18,635 bases of DNA. Source: Candidatus Brocadiia bacterium. GTDB taxonomy: Bacteria; Planctomycetota; MHYJ01; WSZJ01. This document shows, in pieces, positions 9,901-15,822 of this stretch (within the stretch, counting starts at the first letter, position 1; the number at the start of each line of letters is the position of its first letter). Both the position numbers and the translations under genes were made by a program. Under the pieces are notes generated by a model. It did no database searches. It was not told where the DNA came from and worked only from the letters and a program-made list of their open reading frames with translations. Where the stretch lies: the NCBI GenBank assembly GCA_013360825.1, contig JABWAY010000036.1, forward strand, positions 1 to 18,635. Direction: 5' to 3'.

Positions 9901-12900
9901 GCGTGAATCCAGAGACCGCACCGCCGACGCTCTGCGTCCGCGCCTGCCAGTCGTACGAGGCGTCCGCGAACGGAACGCTGATCGTGACGACCGTTCCACC
10001 TGCCACGAGCGGGCTGTCGACATCGGGAATGCCGTCCAGACCTCCTGCCGTCTCCACATCGACCTGGATGCGGTTCAGATCGGTCGCCGCGCCCGGGACG
10101 AGAACTTCGAAGACGACGATCGACCCGGCCGCCGTACCGCCGGTCCCGATCGCCGAAGTGTCCGGGTTCTCCTGCGCAAGCACGGTGGGAGCGGCCGGTG
10201 CAGCGCCGCCCGTGACGACGACGAAGTCGGGAGGTCCTCCGGCAAACGCCGTGTAGGCGGAGTTGAGGCCGAACGAACTCTGTGTACGGGCAGCCCAGTT
10301 GTAGGAGCCGATGCCGAACGGAACAGCGATCTGCACCGTCGAGCCCCCCGCGACCAGCGGGCTTTCCACGTTGGGATTCAGGTCCAGAGCCGAAGCGATC
10401 GGCGCGAAGTCCACCTGAATCCGGTTCAGCTCAGCGGCTGCGCCGGGGACCACGACTTCGAAGACCACGACCGGCCCGGTCGAGGTCCCGCCTGCAGCGA
10501 TCACCGTCCCGTCGAGATTCCGCTGGACGAGCGTCACAGGCACGGTCGGAGCGACCGGGGCCGCAGCCGCGACGACATTGAAGTCGGGAGGTCCGCCTGC
10601 GAACAGCGTGTAGGCGGAGGCCAGTCCGGTCGAGCCCATCGTCCGCGCCGCCCAGTTGTACGACCCGGACGAGAGCGGCACCGCCACGTTCACGATCGAA
10701 CCGCCCGCGACGAGCGGCGACTCGACATCCGGAACGCCGTCGAGCCCGAACCCGGTCAGCTCGACATCGATCTGGATCCGGTTCAGCGCCGAGGCGAGCC
10801 CCGGGACCGTCACCTCAAAGACGACCGTGTCGGTCGCAGCCGTGCCGCCCGAAGCGATCGCCGAGCCATCGAGATTCTCCTGCCCCATCACCGTCGGAGC
10901 CGCGGGCGGCAGCGACGGTGCCGCCGTGACCACCAGATCGGGACCGGGCGTCGCCGGCGAGAACTCCACGAAGGCGGAGGTCGCGAGCGAGGAACTGATC
11001 GACCGGGCCTGCCACTTCCAGGACCCTGCGCCGAGCGGATAGGAGATGGAGACCGTCGAGCCACCCGGAACGAGCGGCGACTCGGCGCTCGGGAGCCCCG
11101 TGAACGCCGAGGCTTCCGGAACGACTTCGATCTGGAGGCGCAGCATGTCCGTGCTCGCGGGCAGCGTCGCGCGGAAAACCGCGGCGCCTTCCGGAGTCGA
11201 ACCGCCGAAGGCAATCCCCGTCGTTCCGTCGAGCATGAACTGCCCGAGCGTGCCCGGCGCCGCGGGAGGCGGGCCGGCTGCCGGGGTGTCCACGTTGAAG
11301 TCCAGACCGGCTCCGCCGAAGAGCACGAAGGCCGAGGTCAGGAAGGCCGAGCTCTGGGTCCGGGCCTGCCACTCGTACGCGCCGTCGGTCAGCGGAATCG
11401 TGACGGAAACAGTCGTGAGCGGCGGGACCAGAACGCTTTCAGCGTCCGGAACGCCCGTCAGGCCGCCGGTCGGGGCGACCTCGAACTGCACCCGGAACAG
11501 ATCGCCGGGGGAGCCGGCGGGCGTCGTCGCCCGCAGGACCACGGCGCCTTCCGGCGTGGTGCCGGCAGCCGCAATGATCGTCGTGCCATCCAGACGGAAC
11601 TGGTCGACGAGCGTCGGGACCGCAGGTGCGACGGGCGGAGGCGCCGCCGCGACGGTGAAGTCGGTGCCGCCACCGGTCTCGAACGCCGTGAGACCCGAGC
11701 TCAGCCCTGCCGCATTCGTCAGGCGGGCCGTCCAGTCATAACCGCCCAGCGCGAGCGGAACGCTGATGCTGATCGCCGTCGTCGAACCGGACGGATTGAG
11801 CGGGCTCTCCACATCCACGATCCCGTCACCCGTAAAGTCCACCTGCAGACGGAGGTCCTCCGGCAGCGCCACGGTCGGCGTGTACCGGAAGATGATCCCG
11901 CCGGACAGCGTGCTGCCGCCGTCCGGGAGCAGGACACCCGTGTCGAGATGATGCTGGGTCAGTTCCACAGAAGCCGGGGCTGCCGGGGCGATGCCGACCG
12001 AGAAGTCCGTCGCCGCTTCCGGGTTGCCGGCGGGCGGGAGCGGGAAGGATGCCCACACCGAGCGGGGTGCACCTGTGTAGAGGGACTCAAATCTGGCCTG
12101 CCAGTGGTAGGTCCCGGCCGCCAGCGGAATCGTCAACTCGGCTGTCGAGCCGGCGGGAGTGAACGGGCTCTCGGCCGTGGGCACCCCCGCGAACGGGGTG
12201 CCGATCGGCTTCACCTCAATCTGGAGGCGCGCCTCTTCGCCGGCGCTGGAACTGACGACCGTACCGGTGAATCGGACGGAAGACTCGGGCGTTGCGCCGC
12301 CCACCAGAATCGGCGTGCCGCCGACCCTCGTCTGAGAAATCGCGGTCGGCAGGGCAAGTCCCTGGTATTCACGGTACAGCGCGAAGCCGGTCGGCACGTG
12401 CCACCAGGCCACCCTCGGCCTGCCGGCAGAGTCGACAGCGATGGACGGGCTGAAATTCGGTGACGCCGCTCCGCTGATCCCCGTCGGAGCTGTCGCCGAA
12501 CCCTCGATCTGATTCCAGGCAAACCCGGTCCAGCGCTTCACGAAGATCTGGTTCCCGGCCGGCGCGCCGGTGTCTGCGTTCCATGCGACGACGGGGTTTC
12601 CGAGCGAATCGCGACCCAGCACGGGGACATCGTCCGCGAGCCCCGGTGTGCCGGAGATTCCCGTTCCGGAGCCGGACCCGGCCATGTCCACCCAGGCCGC
12701 ACCGTCGTAACGCTTCGCGTAGATCTCCAGAGTCGGCGCAGTCTCCTGCCACGCGACAATCGGCTGATTCGTGGCATCAAAGGTCACGTCGGGCCAGACA
12801 GAAATTCCCGACGCCGAGATGCCCGTCCCGGATCCCGAGGCAGCCAGTTCGACCCAGACGCCAGCCTCGAGCCGGCGGACGTAGATGTGTTCCGATCCGC

Positions 12901-14293
12901 CGACGGTTTCCCACCAGGCCACCACCGGCCGGTCGAGTCCGTCGATCACGATCCGCGGAAACCTCGAAGTGTTCAAGCCGGCCGTCCCGCTGACGCCTGC
13001 CCCGGTCGCGGACCCCCCCACCTCCACCCAGCCGGCGCCGAGGTTCCGTTTCACGTAGATCTCGAACACGCCGCCGGCAGATTCCGACCAGGCGACGTAC
13101 TGGTTTCCAGCCGAGTCGATCGCGACCGAAGGCGTGCCGCTTTCGGCTCCGGCGGTCGCGCTGATGCCGCCGCCTGTCGCCGACCCGAAAATCTCAATCC
13201 AGGCGCCGGCAATGAACTGCCTCGCGTGAATCTCGGACGCGACCCCGACATCTTCACGCCACGCGACGAACGGCGCGGCGCTGCCCGTCGGGCAGGTGAT
13301 CGCGGGCTCGATCGAGCTGGCGACGGTCGTGAATGGCGCGAGTGCGCCCACATCGACCCAGATTGAGGTTGCTGTGGAAAACGTCCTCACGTCGATGTCA
13401 AGCCCCGCATCGCTCAGGGCAACGTACTGAGCCCCGGCCGGGCTGAGCGCCAGGGACACCTGCCGGAAGGCTCCGGACGCGGTCCCGATCACGCCCGAAG
13501 TTCCGGACAGAGCGAGCTCGATCCAGGGATCGACCGTCAGGGGGAACTGCGCGAGCGCCACGAACGACTCCGGCACCCGGATCTTCATCGCGCCGCCGAC
13601 CCAGGCGATCGGCAGGTCGAGTTGGCGGCCGACGGCGTCGATCACGCGTGCTCCGTAGATCGCAGCGATCTCGCTCCCGGTCCCGTCCACGATTCTCAGA
13701 CCGCCGTGCGTGAACCGCGCGTCGCGCCAGAGCCCGGACTCGACTTCAACCGAAGCGCCGTCCGGCAGCGTGATGCCGCTGGTGACGACGATCTCGCCGG
13801 CCACGGCGGGCTTCTCGTCGATCACGACCAGTTGCTCGACGCGGTTCGTGTCGTACATGTACCGCTCGGCGACCGCGCCGCGCTTCGCTTCGAAGCCGCC
13901 GTTCGCGACGTCGTACTCGCCGATCGCGCCGCCGGAGATCAGGTCACCTGCGCAGGTGACGCTGGCGGGAAGAAAGCGCAGGCTGAACGGAGCGGCTGCG
14001 CCGGCCGGCGTGCCGACGACGAAATCGACGCCGTCATGGCGCGTGTCGTAGCTGCCGTTGGAAACACCGATCGCGCGGGGTGCGCGGGCGGGTGAGGGTG
14101 CGGGCGCGCCGACCGCGGGGGCCGCAGACTCGACAGCCTTCAGCGCGATCGAATCGGCTGCGGCGTCGAGGTACGAGAGGCGCGCCTGCTCCGGGCGCGC
14201 GGCGGAAGTTCCCGCGAACCAGGCGCCGATCGTGGCGGCACCGGAGAGCGCGAGGACGGCGAGGAATGTCGCCACACTTCGAGTCGATCGCAT
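3986..14293 (-). CDS. Giant secreted beta-propeller/FN3-like repeat protein with C-terminal anchor tail
   Basis: This is a single 3435-residue protein. Residues 1-32 are a signal peptide (basic start, hydrophobic 8-27). Residues about 33-275 form a beta-rich domain ending in FPLTVDPWIEL, a pattern I associate with N-terminal domains of large bacterial extracellular proteins. Residues 277-648 hold seven propeller-like blades. Residues 649 to about 3387 hold 23 repeats of about 119 residues with an FN3-like signature: LQVE strand, ESPLVP loop, then YxWQAR followed by SSxGAxS. The last 48 residues contain DDDDK, KKK, Cys3406, a hydrophobic helix and an Arg-rich end, a likely sorting or anchoring tail. 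I chose the ATG at 14293 over one 126 bases upstream because GAAGGGGG sits just ahead of it and the signal peptide starts there. The role is probably a cell-surface fibre, adhesin or structural layer protein. No catalytic motif is seen and no named family is assigned. Confidence 0.93.
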   Translation of the reverse strand: MRSTRSVATFLAVLALSGAATIGAWFAGTSAARPEQARLSYLDAAADSIALKAVESAAPAVGAPAPSPARAPRAIGVSNGSYDTRHDGVDFVVGTPAGAAAPFSLRFLPASVTCAGDLISGGAIGEYDVANGGFEAKRGAVAERYMYDTNRVEQLVVIDEKPAVAGEIVVTSGITLPDGASVEVESGLWRDARFTHGGLRIVDGTGSEIAAIYGARVIDAVGRQLDLPIAWVGGAMKIRVPESFVALAQFPLTVDPWIELALSGTSGVIGTASGAFRQVSLALSPAGAQYVALSDAGLDIDVRTFSTATSIWVDVGALAPFTTVASSIEPAITCPTGSAAPFVAWREDVGVASEIHARQFIAGAWIEIFGSATGGGISATAGAESGTPSVAIDSAGNQYVAWSESAGGVFEIYVKRNLGAGWVEVGGSATGAGVSGTAGLNTSRFPRIVIDGLDRPVVAWWETVGGSEHIYVRRLEAGVWVELAASGSGTGISASGISVWPDVTFDATNQPIVAWQETAPTLEIYAKRYDGAAWVDMAGSGSGTGISGTPGLADDVPVLGRDSLGNPVVAWNADTGAPAGNQIFVKRWTGFAWNQIEGSATAPTGISGAASPNFSPSIAVDSAGRPRVAWWHVPTGFALYREYQGLALPTAISQTRVGGTPILVGGATPESSVRFTGTVVSSSAGEEARLQIEVKPIGTPFAGVPTAESPFTPAGSTAELTIPLAAGTYHWQARFESLYTGAPRSVWASFPLPPAGNPEAATDFSVGIAPAAPASVELTQHHLDTGVLLPDGGSTLSGGIIFRYTPTVALPEDLRLQVDFTGDGIVDVESPLNPSGSTTAISISVPLALGGYDWTARLTNAAGLSSGLTAFETGGGTDFTVAAAPPPVAPAVPTLVDQFRLDGTTIIAAAGTTPEGAVVLRATTPAGSPGDLFRVQFEVAPTGGLTGVPDAESVLVPPLTTVSVTIPLTDGAYEWQARTQSSAFLTSAFVLFGGAGLDFNVDTPAAGPPPAAPGTLGQFMLDGTTGIAFGGSTPEGAAVFRATLPASTDMLRLQIEVVPEASAFTGLPSAESPLVPGGSTVSISYPLGAGSWKWQARSISSSLATSAFVEFSPATPGPDLVVTAAPSLPPAAPTVMGQENLDGSAIASGGTAATDTVVFEVTVPGLASALNRIQIDVELTGFGLDGVPDVESPLVAGGSIVNVAVPLSSGSYNWAARTMGSTGLASAYTLFAGGPPDFNVVAAAAPVAPTVPVTLVQRNLDGTVIAAGGTSTGPVVVFEVVVPGAAAELNRIQVDFAPIASALDLNPNVESPLVAGGSTVQIAVPFGIGSYNWAARTQSSFGLNSAYTAFAGGPPDFVVVTGGAAPAAPTVLAQENPDTSAIGTGGTAAGSIVVFEVLVPGAATDLNRIQVDVETAGGLDGIPDVDSPLVAGGTVVTISVPFADASYDWQARTQSVGGAVSGFTPFSGASPDFVIFTGTTPPAAPSAPVTLVQRNLDASVIASGGTAAGSVVVFEAIVPGLVTDLNRIQVSWAAGAPDLIPEVESPLVAGGSTVTMSVPFSPGSYNWQARTVSSFDLFSGYTAFAGGPPDFVVAVGGAAPAAPLAAAMAQLNPDASAIASGGTAAGSIVVFSVSVPGAATDLNRIQVDVEVGAPDGTPDVESPLVSGGTTVTISVPFANGLYNWQARTQSSSGAVSAYTPFPGGPDDFEVDTTTPPPAAPTAPVAATMDQQNLDGSSIVLGGTSTGSSVRFVVGVPGVPADLNRIQVDYATGALDGLPEVESPLVPGGSVVVLTVSLGNGSYDWQARTQSSFGLNSGFTPFDVASPDFVVAAGGAAPPVTSGLSQTNPGGSVIAVGGTSATNVVVFGGTVSTTPAGGTARLQVEFSTAGFTGVPDVESPLVPDGTSVSIAVPLGDGSYNWQARTQSSGGATSAYTSFDPSTPDFVVLAGAGGAPPSVPTGLAQRRLDGTVILPGGSTAGGSVIFEGTVGGVPGTMGRLQVEYTPVGFGFTGVPDVDSPLVLVGTVVQITVPLTTGTFEWQARTQSSTGATSAFVEFAAGAVIDFTVPAAGTGSAPADPIALTQLRLDGVTAIASGGTTDENAVTFRATLPGAAIDLNRLLVEYVDSIIGTFSGNPSVESPLVPGGATVSIAIPIADGSYMWRARSQSSTTAASAWVDFGAAAGTDFIVSTGGVAPPAPTGLSQTNPGGSLIGLGATATTDVVVFGATVTAAIPGELVRLQIDFAPVGGLSGTPDVESPLVPSGTLVSIAVPLGDGGYEWQARTLAASGAAGAYAEFGGTSGVTPDFLVSAGAGGIAPSAPTGLAQRRLDGTLIAGGGTTSGDTVVYEGVVSGPAGSFLRLEVEFALFGTGLAGVPDVESPLVPTGSTVQIEVAHGDGSYEWQARARTSTGAVSGFSAFGGSSGVAADFVVAAGSGGVPPAPPTGIGQFRIDGISAVPAGGIVADDKIMFRGTLPGPAALLVRLQVEYVDSAGAFFGNPVVESPLVPGSSTVSISVPIADGSFMWRARSQSSTGASSGWIDFAAAAGTDFTIASAGLTPPVPTGLAQESLSGSPIPSGGTTFSDTVVFRSTVFAPGGVGLVKMQVEFAPTSSLSGIPDAESPLVPSGTSVTLAIPIGDGSYEWQARTVSPTGLASAFVPFGGTTGVTDFIVSAGSGGPTPAIPSGLAQLRLDGSLIPAGGTTSGDTVVFEGLVTGASGSFLRLQVEFSLIGGGFTGIPDVESVLVPTGSFVRIAVPLGDGSYEWQARTQSSLGAVSAFTLFGAPGTDFVVASSIGGTPPGPPSALEQRTIAGALVPSGGTVTDDTIVFRGTVPGTSSDLNRMQVEYVVLPTVFTGVPSVESPLVPGGSVVSIVVPVADGSYGWQARAQSSLGGSSPYLSFGLVADVDFIIASTGIAPTSPTGLFQEDLAGVPVALAATLFDDTIVLGGTVTTPIPGDTARIQVEIRSLALFSGVPDVESPLVPDGSVVSIAVPLADGAYSWQARTRTSLGAVSPFVAFDPSSPHFIIDGDGGVVPPAPTALDQTELDLTPIPVGGTVFDQNVVFSGIVTTADATLVRLQIDYTPITGTPDLETLLLPTGSLASLTIALPDGVYDWSARTVTSKGVASAWTPFSGGTPDFIVDADQSTNPPATPTALDQLDETLTPVPVGGTVFNDDITFTGVVPGLATDLIRLQVEFADTGVLFNGAVDIDSPLMPGGSTVSILVPFGAGSYHWRARSQRSVGVSSAWVEFGGNPTTLTDFIVVTNPGGPTPPVPTSLEQLFSPDNIIPLGELIEEHDMIFQGLVTGIPGELLRLQVEVQVIGLPFTSAPSFESALVAPGTLTQIHQNLPKGFYHWRARTISSTGAISPWVSFGANSDGEMDFGLESTGQYDDDDKGGFRQKVKKKCGLIGLEVFGLFLLAGLAGRAVRRVRRKSA
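4501..8796 (-). repeat. Three-unit super-repeat (types A-B-C) in four copies
   Basis: Twelve consecutive units follow the order A, B, C four times, with starts near 8796, 7722, 6640 and 5566 and a period of about 1.07 kb. A units (Trp at 8534, 7457, 6368, 5294) carry LVP-S/D-G and mostly a VTxPxPG-like strand. B units (8177, 7091, 6005, 4952) carry a GxGG linker in the first three members examined and in GDGG of the last. Three of four B units have L-V/L-PTGS. C units (7811, 6722, 5648, 4595) carry VPG or LPG, V-E-Y/F and PG-G/S-S/A. Three of four C units have WRARSQ in place of WQART. Confidence 0.8.
8797..10920 (-). repeat. Two-unit super-repeat (types E-D) in three copies
   Basis: Six consecutive units alternate in type. 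The E units (Trp at 10652, 9947, 9242) have Q-E/L-N-P/L-D-x-SAI, then VDVE, then PDVxSPLV. The D units (Trp at 10295, 9593, 8882) have Q-x-NLD, PEVESPLV or PNVESPLV, and a longer linker with a T/S-V/A-P-V segment. D units also carry SSFxLxSxxTxF after WxAR. Each E+D pair is about 704-716 bp, with starts near 10920, 10216 and 9512. Block boundaries are approximate, placed at the Pro-rich linker. Confidence 0.78.
12350..13465 (-). repeat. Seven tandem blades, predicted beta-propeller
   Basis: This segment encodes residues 277-648 of the giant protein. Each unit of about 50-60 residues follows the pattern PSVAIDSAGxPxVAWxE, then EIYVKR, then GxWVEVxGSATGxGISG. I count seven units: a divergent first (VSLALSPAGAQYVAL), five clear ones and a shortened last (PSIAVDSAGRPRVAWW) that lacks the closing strand. 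The D-x-x-G-x-P turn and the AW strand recur in register. Seven blades is a standard propeller number. The fold is inferred from the pattern, not modelled. Confidence 0.7.
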
Positions 14294-14297
14294 GAAT

Positions 14298-14305
14298 CCC
14301 CCTTC
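14298..14305 (-). promoter_or_regulatory. Ribosome binding site deciding the giant gene's start
   Basis: On the minus strand GAAGGGGG lies four bases before the ATG at 14293. It is a strong Shine-Dalgarno match and is immediately followed by a classic signal peptide. This supports 14293 over the in-frame ATG at 14419, whose extra 42 residues would precede the signal peptide. Confidence 0.8.
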
Positions 14306-14380
14306 AGGAGAGAGTTGGTTTTCGAGAATCTGGTGGAGCCTGAGGGGGCGCACCCTACGTTGCGGACAAATCCAGACAAG

Positions 14381-14398
14381 GAAAACTCGCCGGTTTTC
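14381..14398. promoter_or_regulatory. 6-bp inverted repeat near the giant gene's 5' leader
   Basis: GAAAAC at 14381-14386 and GTTTTC at 14393-14398 flank TCGCCG. It lies between the larger palindrome and the giant gene's start. It may be a second operator or a small leader hairpin. Arms this short could occur by chance. Confidence 0.35.
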
Positions 14399-14418
14399 GG
14401 CCGATTCATGCGAATTCA

Positions 14419-14446
14419 CGATATTGAGCGTGTTTACTCAATATCG
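14419..14446. promoter_or_regulatory. Perfect 10-bp inverted repeat, candidate operator
   Basis: CGATATTGAG at 14419-14428 and CTCAATATCG at 14437-14446 are exact reverse complements separated by eight bases. The arms are AT-rich in a GC-rich genome and there is no following T run on the minus strand. Binding by a dimeric regulator upstream of the giant gene fits better than termination. Centre-to-centre spacing of the arms is 18 bp, nearly two helical turns. Confidence 0.6.
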
Positions 14447-14454
14447 AAATGACC

Positions 14455-14468
14455 GTGCAGAATTGCAC
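14455..14468. promoter_or_regulatory. 5-bp inverted repeat next to the main palindrome
   Basis: GTGCA at 14455-14459 and TGCAC at 14464-14468 flank GAAT. It starts nine bases from the 10-bp palindrome. It is weak alone; its interest is the clustering of three dyads within 90 bases. Confidence 0.3.
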
Positions 14469-14660
14469 CTGCGAAGAAACAAAGAGCCGCGCAGACTTCC
14501 AGACATCCGTGTTTTTTTTCACACCCGCCGCGAGGGGCCGCTGCGGATATTCGCGCGGGGCGGAGGCGGATCCAGGCGACTGCCCGCTGCTCTGCGGACT
14601 CCTTCGAACCCCGCCCCCGGCGCACGCACGGAAGCCGACCCGGGCGAACCGGTCAATCCG

Positions 14661-15761
14661 CTACTTCGGCTCCGCCAGCTCCTGCGCGAGCCACTTCTCG
14701 ACCTCTTCCAGCGTCCCGGTCGTCCGGAGCCGTCCTTCCCCGTCCAGGAGCGCGACGGAAGGGAACACGCCGGGGCCCCACTCCTCGATCGTGCTCGGCT
14801 CGGGAATGTCGATGACGATCGGGAACGCCAGGGTGAGCGGATCCCATTCGAGCCCGCCCTGCTTCGCGAGCTGGTCCTGGAGATCGGCGGCGGACTTCGC
14901 GTCCTTATTATGGAAGGCGACGATCTGGAGGCGATCGCGCCAGGCGGGGTGCCGCTCCTCGAATTTCACGAGGTTCGGGATCCCCCACCCGCGGCAGGAA
15001 GGGCAGCCGTGGCGCCAGAACCAGAGGAGCACCCAGCGTCCGCGGAACGACGCCAGCTTCGCGTCCTTCGCCAGGCCGATGGCGTCGACGATCCGCCACT
15101 CCGGCATCACCTCCCCTTTCCGGCTGGCGAGAAGCGAGGGGGCCAGATCGACGGGCGGCGCTGCAAACTCCGGTTTTCCGGGCGGGACGACAAACCGCAC
15201 CTCCCGCGGCTGCCAACCCTCCGACGCGAATCGCAGCTTGTACTCTCCGGGAGGGACCAGGATCGCGAGGCCGGTCTCGGTGGTGGTCGCGGACCCGATC
15301 CGTCCCGCCCCCTCCAGCCGGACCTCGATCCGGACCCCGTCGGTCAGGAACTGCGGATCCTTCGTCGTCACCTTCGCCCTGACGCGGACCAGCGGGATCA
15401 GTCGCAGCGTCACGGGCTTCGCGATGTCCCCTTCCTTGAATTCGACGCCGCAGCCGAGCTTGTGAGCCTTGTCGGCGACAAAGACCGTCCGCTCCCCTTT
15501 CCAGGGGAGGACCTTCTCGAACTGTCCCTTCGCGTCCGTGACGATCGGTTCCGTGGTCCCGAACGCATCGGCATCGAGCGTCCAGGTCCAGCCGAACCCG
15601 ATCTCCGCGCCCGGCTGCGCGACCTTTCCGGCGACCACGACCCCGCTGAACGTCCTGTCCTTCTTCGCCTCGGCGGGCGGGGGCTTGGCGGGGGGCTTGG
15701 GCGGTTCGGCGGCGAGGACGGCAAGCGCGGCGCAGGCGAGGACGGCGGCGGCTCGTTTCAT
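14661..15761 (-). CDS. Exported TlpA-like thioredoxin-fold protein with N-terminal beta-sandwich regions
   Basis: This encodes 366 residues. Residues 1-18 are a Sec-type signal peptide (MKR, then Ala/Leu/Val-rich, ending LAA), followed by a Pro/Lys/Ala linker (19-35). Two regions at about 36-120 and 122-205 look like carboxypeptidase-regulatory-like or PEGA-like beta sandwiches; GEYKLRFASEGW near 172-183 is typical. Residues about 215-366 are a thioredoxin fold with WFWRHGCPSC (redox Cys253 and Cys256) and the cis-proline segment GVFPSVALLD (Pro334). CPSC replaces the more usual CPPC or CGPC. The role is probably thiol-disulfide exchange outside the cytoplasm; the partner is unknown. The ATG at 15761 opens the signal peptide but has no clear Shine-Dalgarno. 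It lies 61 bases downstream of the protease gene on the same strand, so co-transcription is possible. Confidence 0.9.
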   Translation of the reverse strand: MKRAAAVLACAALAVLAAEPPKPPAKPPPAEAKKDRTFSGVVVAGKVAQPGAEIGFGWTWTLDADAFGTTEPIVTDAKGQFEKVLPWKGERTVFVADKAHKLGCGVEFKEGDIAKPVTLRLIPLVRVRAKVTTKDPQFLTDGVRIEVRLEGAGRIGSATTTETGLAILVPPGEYKLRFASEGWQPREVRFVVPPGKPEFAAPPVDLAPSLLASRKGEVMPEWRIVDAIGLAKDAKLASFRGRWVLLWFWRHGCPSCRGWGIPNLVKFEERHPAWRDRLQIVAFHNKDAKSAADLQDQLAKQGGLEWDPLTLAFPIVIDIPEPSTIEEWGPGVFPSVALLDGEGRLRTTGTLEEVEKWLAQELAEPK

Positions 15762-15822
15762 CGGGGCATCATAGTAGAAGGGGCGGGTGATTCCGCATCG
15801 CTCTCTCCCCCTGCCGGCGCGG

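Larger units (their letters stand above)
4134..12349 (-). repeat. Array of 23 FN3-like repeats, about 358 bp each
   Basis: The conserved Trp codon of YxWxAR marks each unit. Its left coordinates are 4229, 4595, 4952, 5294, 5648, 6005, 6368, 6722, 7091, 7457, 7811, 8177, 8534, 8882, 9242, 9593, 9947, 10295, 10652, 11012, 11369, 11732 and 12101. The mean spacing is about 358 bp (342-369) and all are in one frame. The unit consensus is: Pro-rich linker, LxQxxLDGxxIxxGGT, VVFxGxV, LxRLQVEF, PDVESPLVPxGS, VSIAVPLxDGSYxWQAR, SSxGAxSxFxxF, DFxV. The W-x-A/V-R strand followed by G-x-S recalls the FG region of fibronectin type III domains. The units differ enough for reliable assembly, although unit number can still be affected by collapse. 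Confidence 0.93.
14294..14660. other. Non-coding intergenic region with clustered inverted repeats
   Basis: These 367 bases lie between the thioredoxin stop and the giant gene start. They hold a ribosome binding site, three inverted repeats at 14381-14468 and an eight-base T run at 14512-14519 (A run on the minus strand). The stretch around 14400-14520 is visibly richer in A+T than the flanking genes, as expected of a promoter. A possible minus-strand -35/-10 pair, TTGTCT and TAGGGT with 16 bases between, lies at about 14354-14381 but is weak. From about 14525 to 14660 I see nothing beyond GC-rich spacer. Confidence 0.6.

Noticed and set aside
4134..12349. Regularly spaced DNA repeats as a CRISPR or satellite array
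   Set aside because: The period of about 358 bp keeps one reading frame, conservation follows amino acids rather than DNA, and there is no short identical repeat with unique spacers.
14512..14519. T run as an intrinsic terminator
   Set aside because: There is no stable hairpin immediately upstream on the plus strand, and no plus-strand gene reads into it.
14434..14625. A 63-codon minus-strand open frame in the intergenic region
   Set aside because: It has a Cys- and Arg-rich product with no convincing ribosome binding site, and it overlaps the inverted repeats. A small protein cannot be fully excluded, but nothing supports it.
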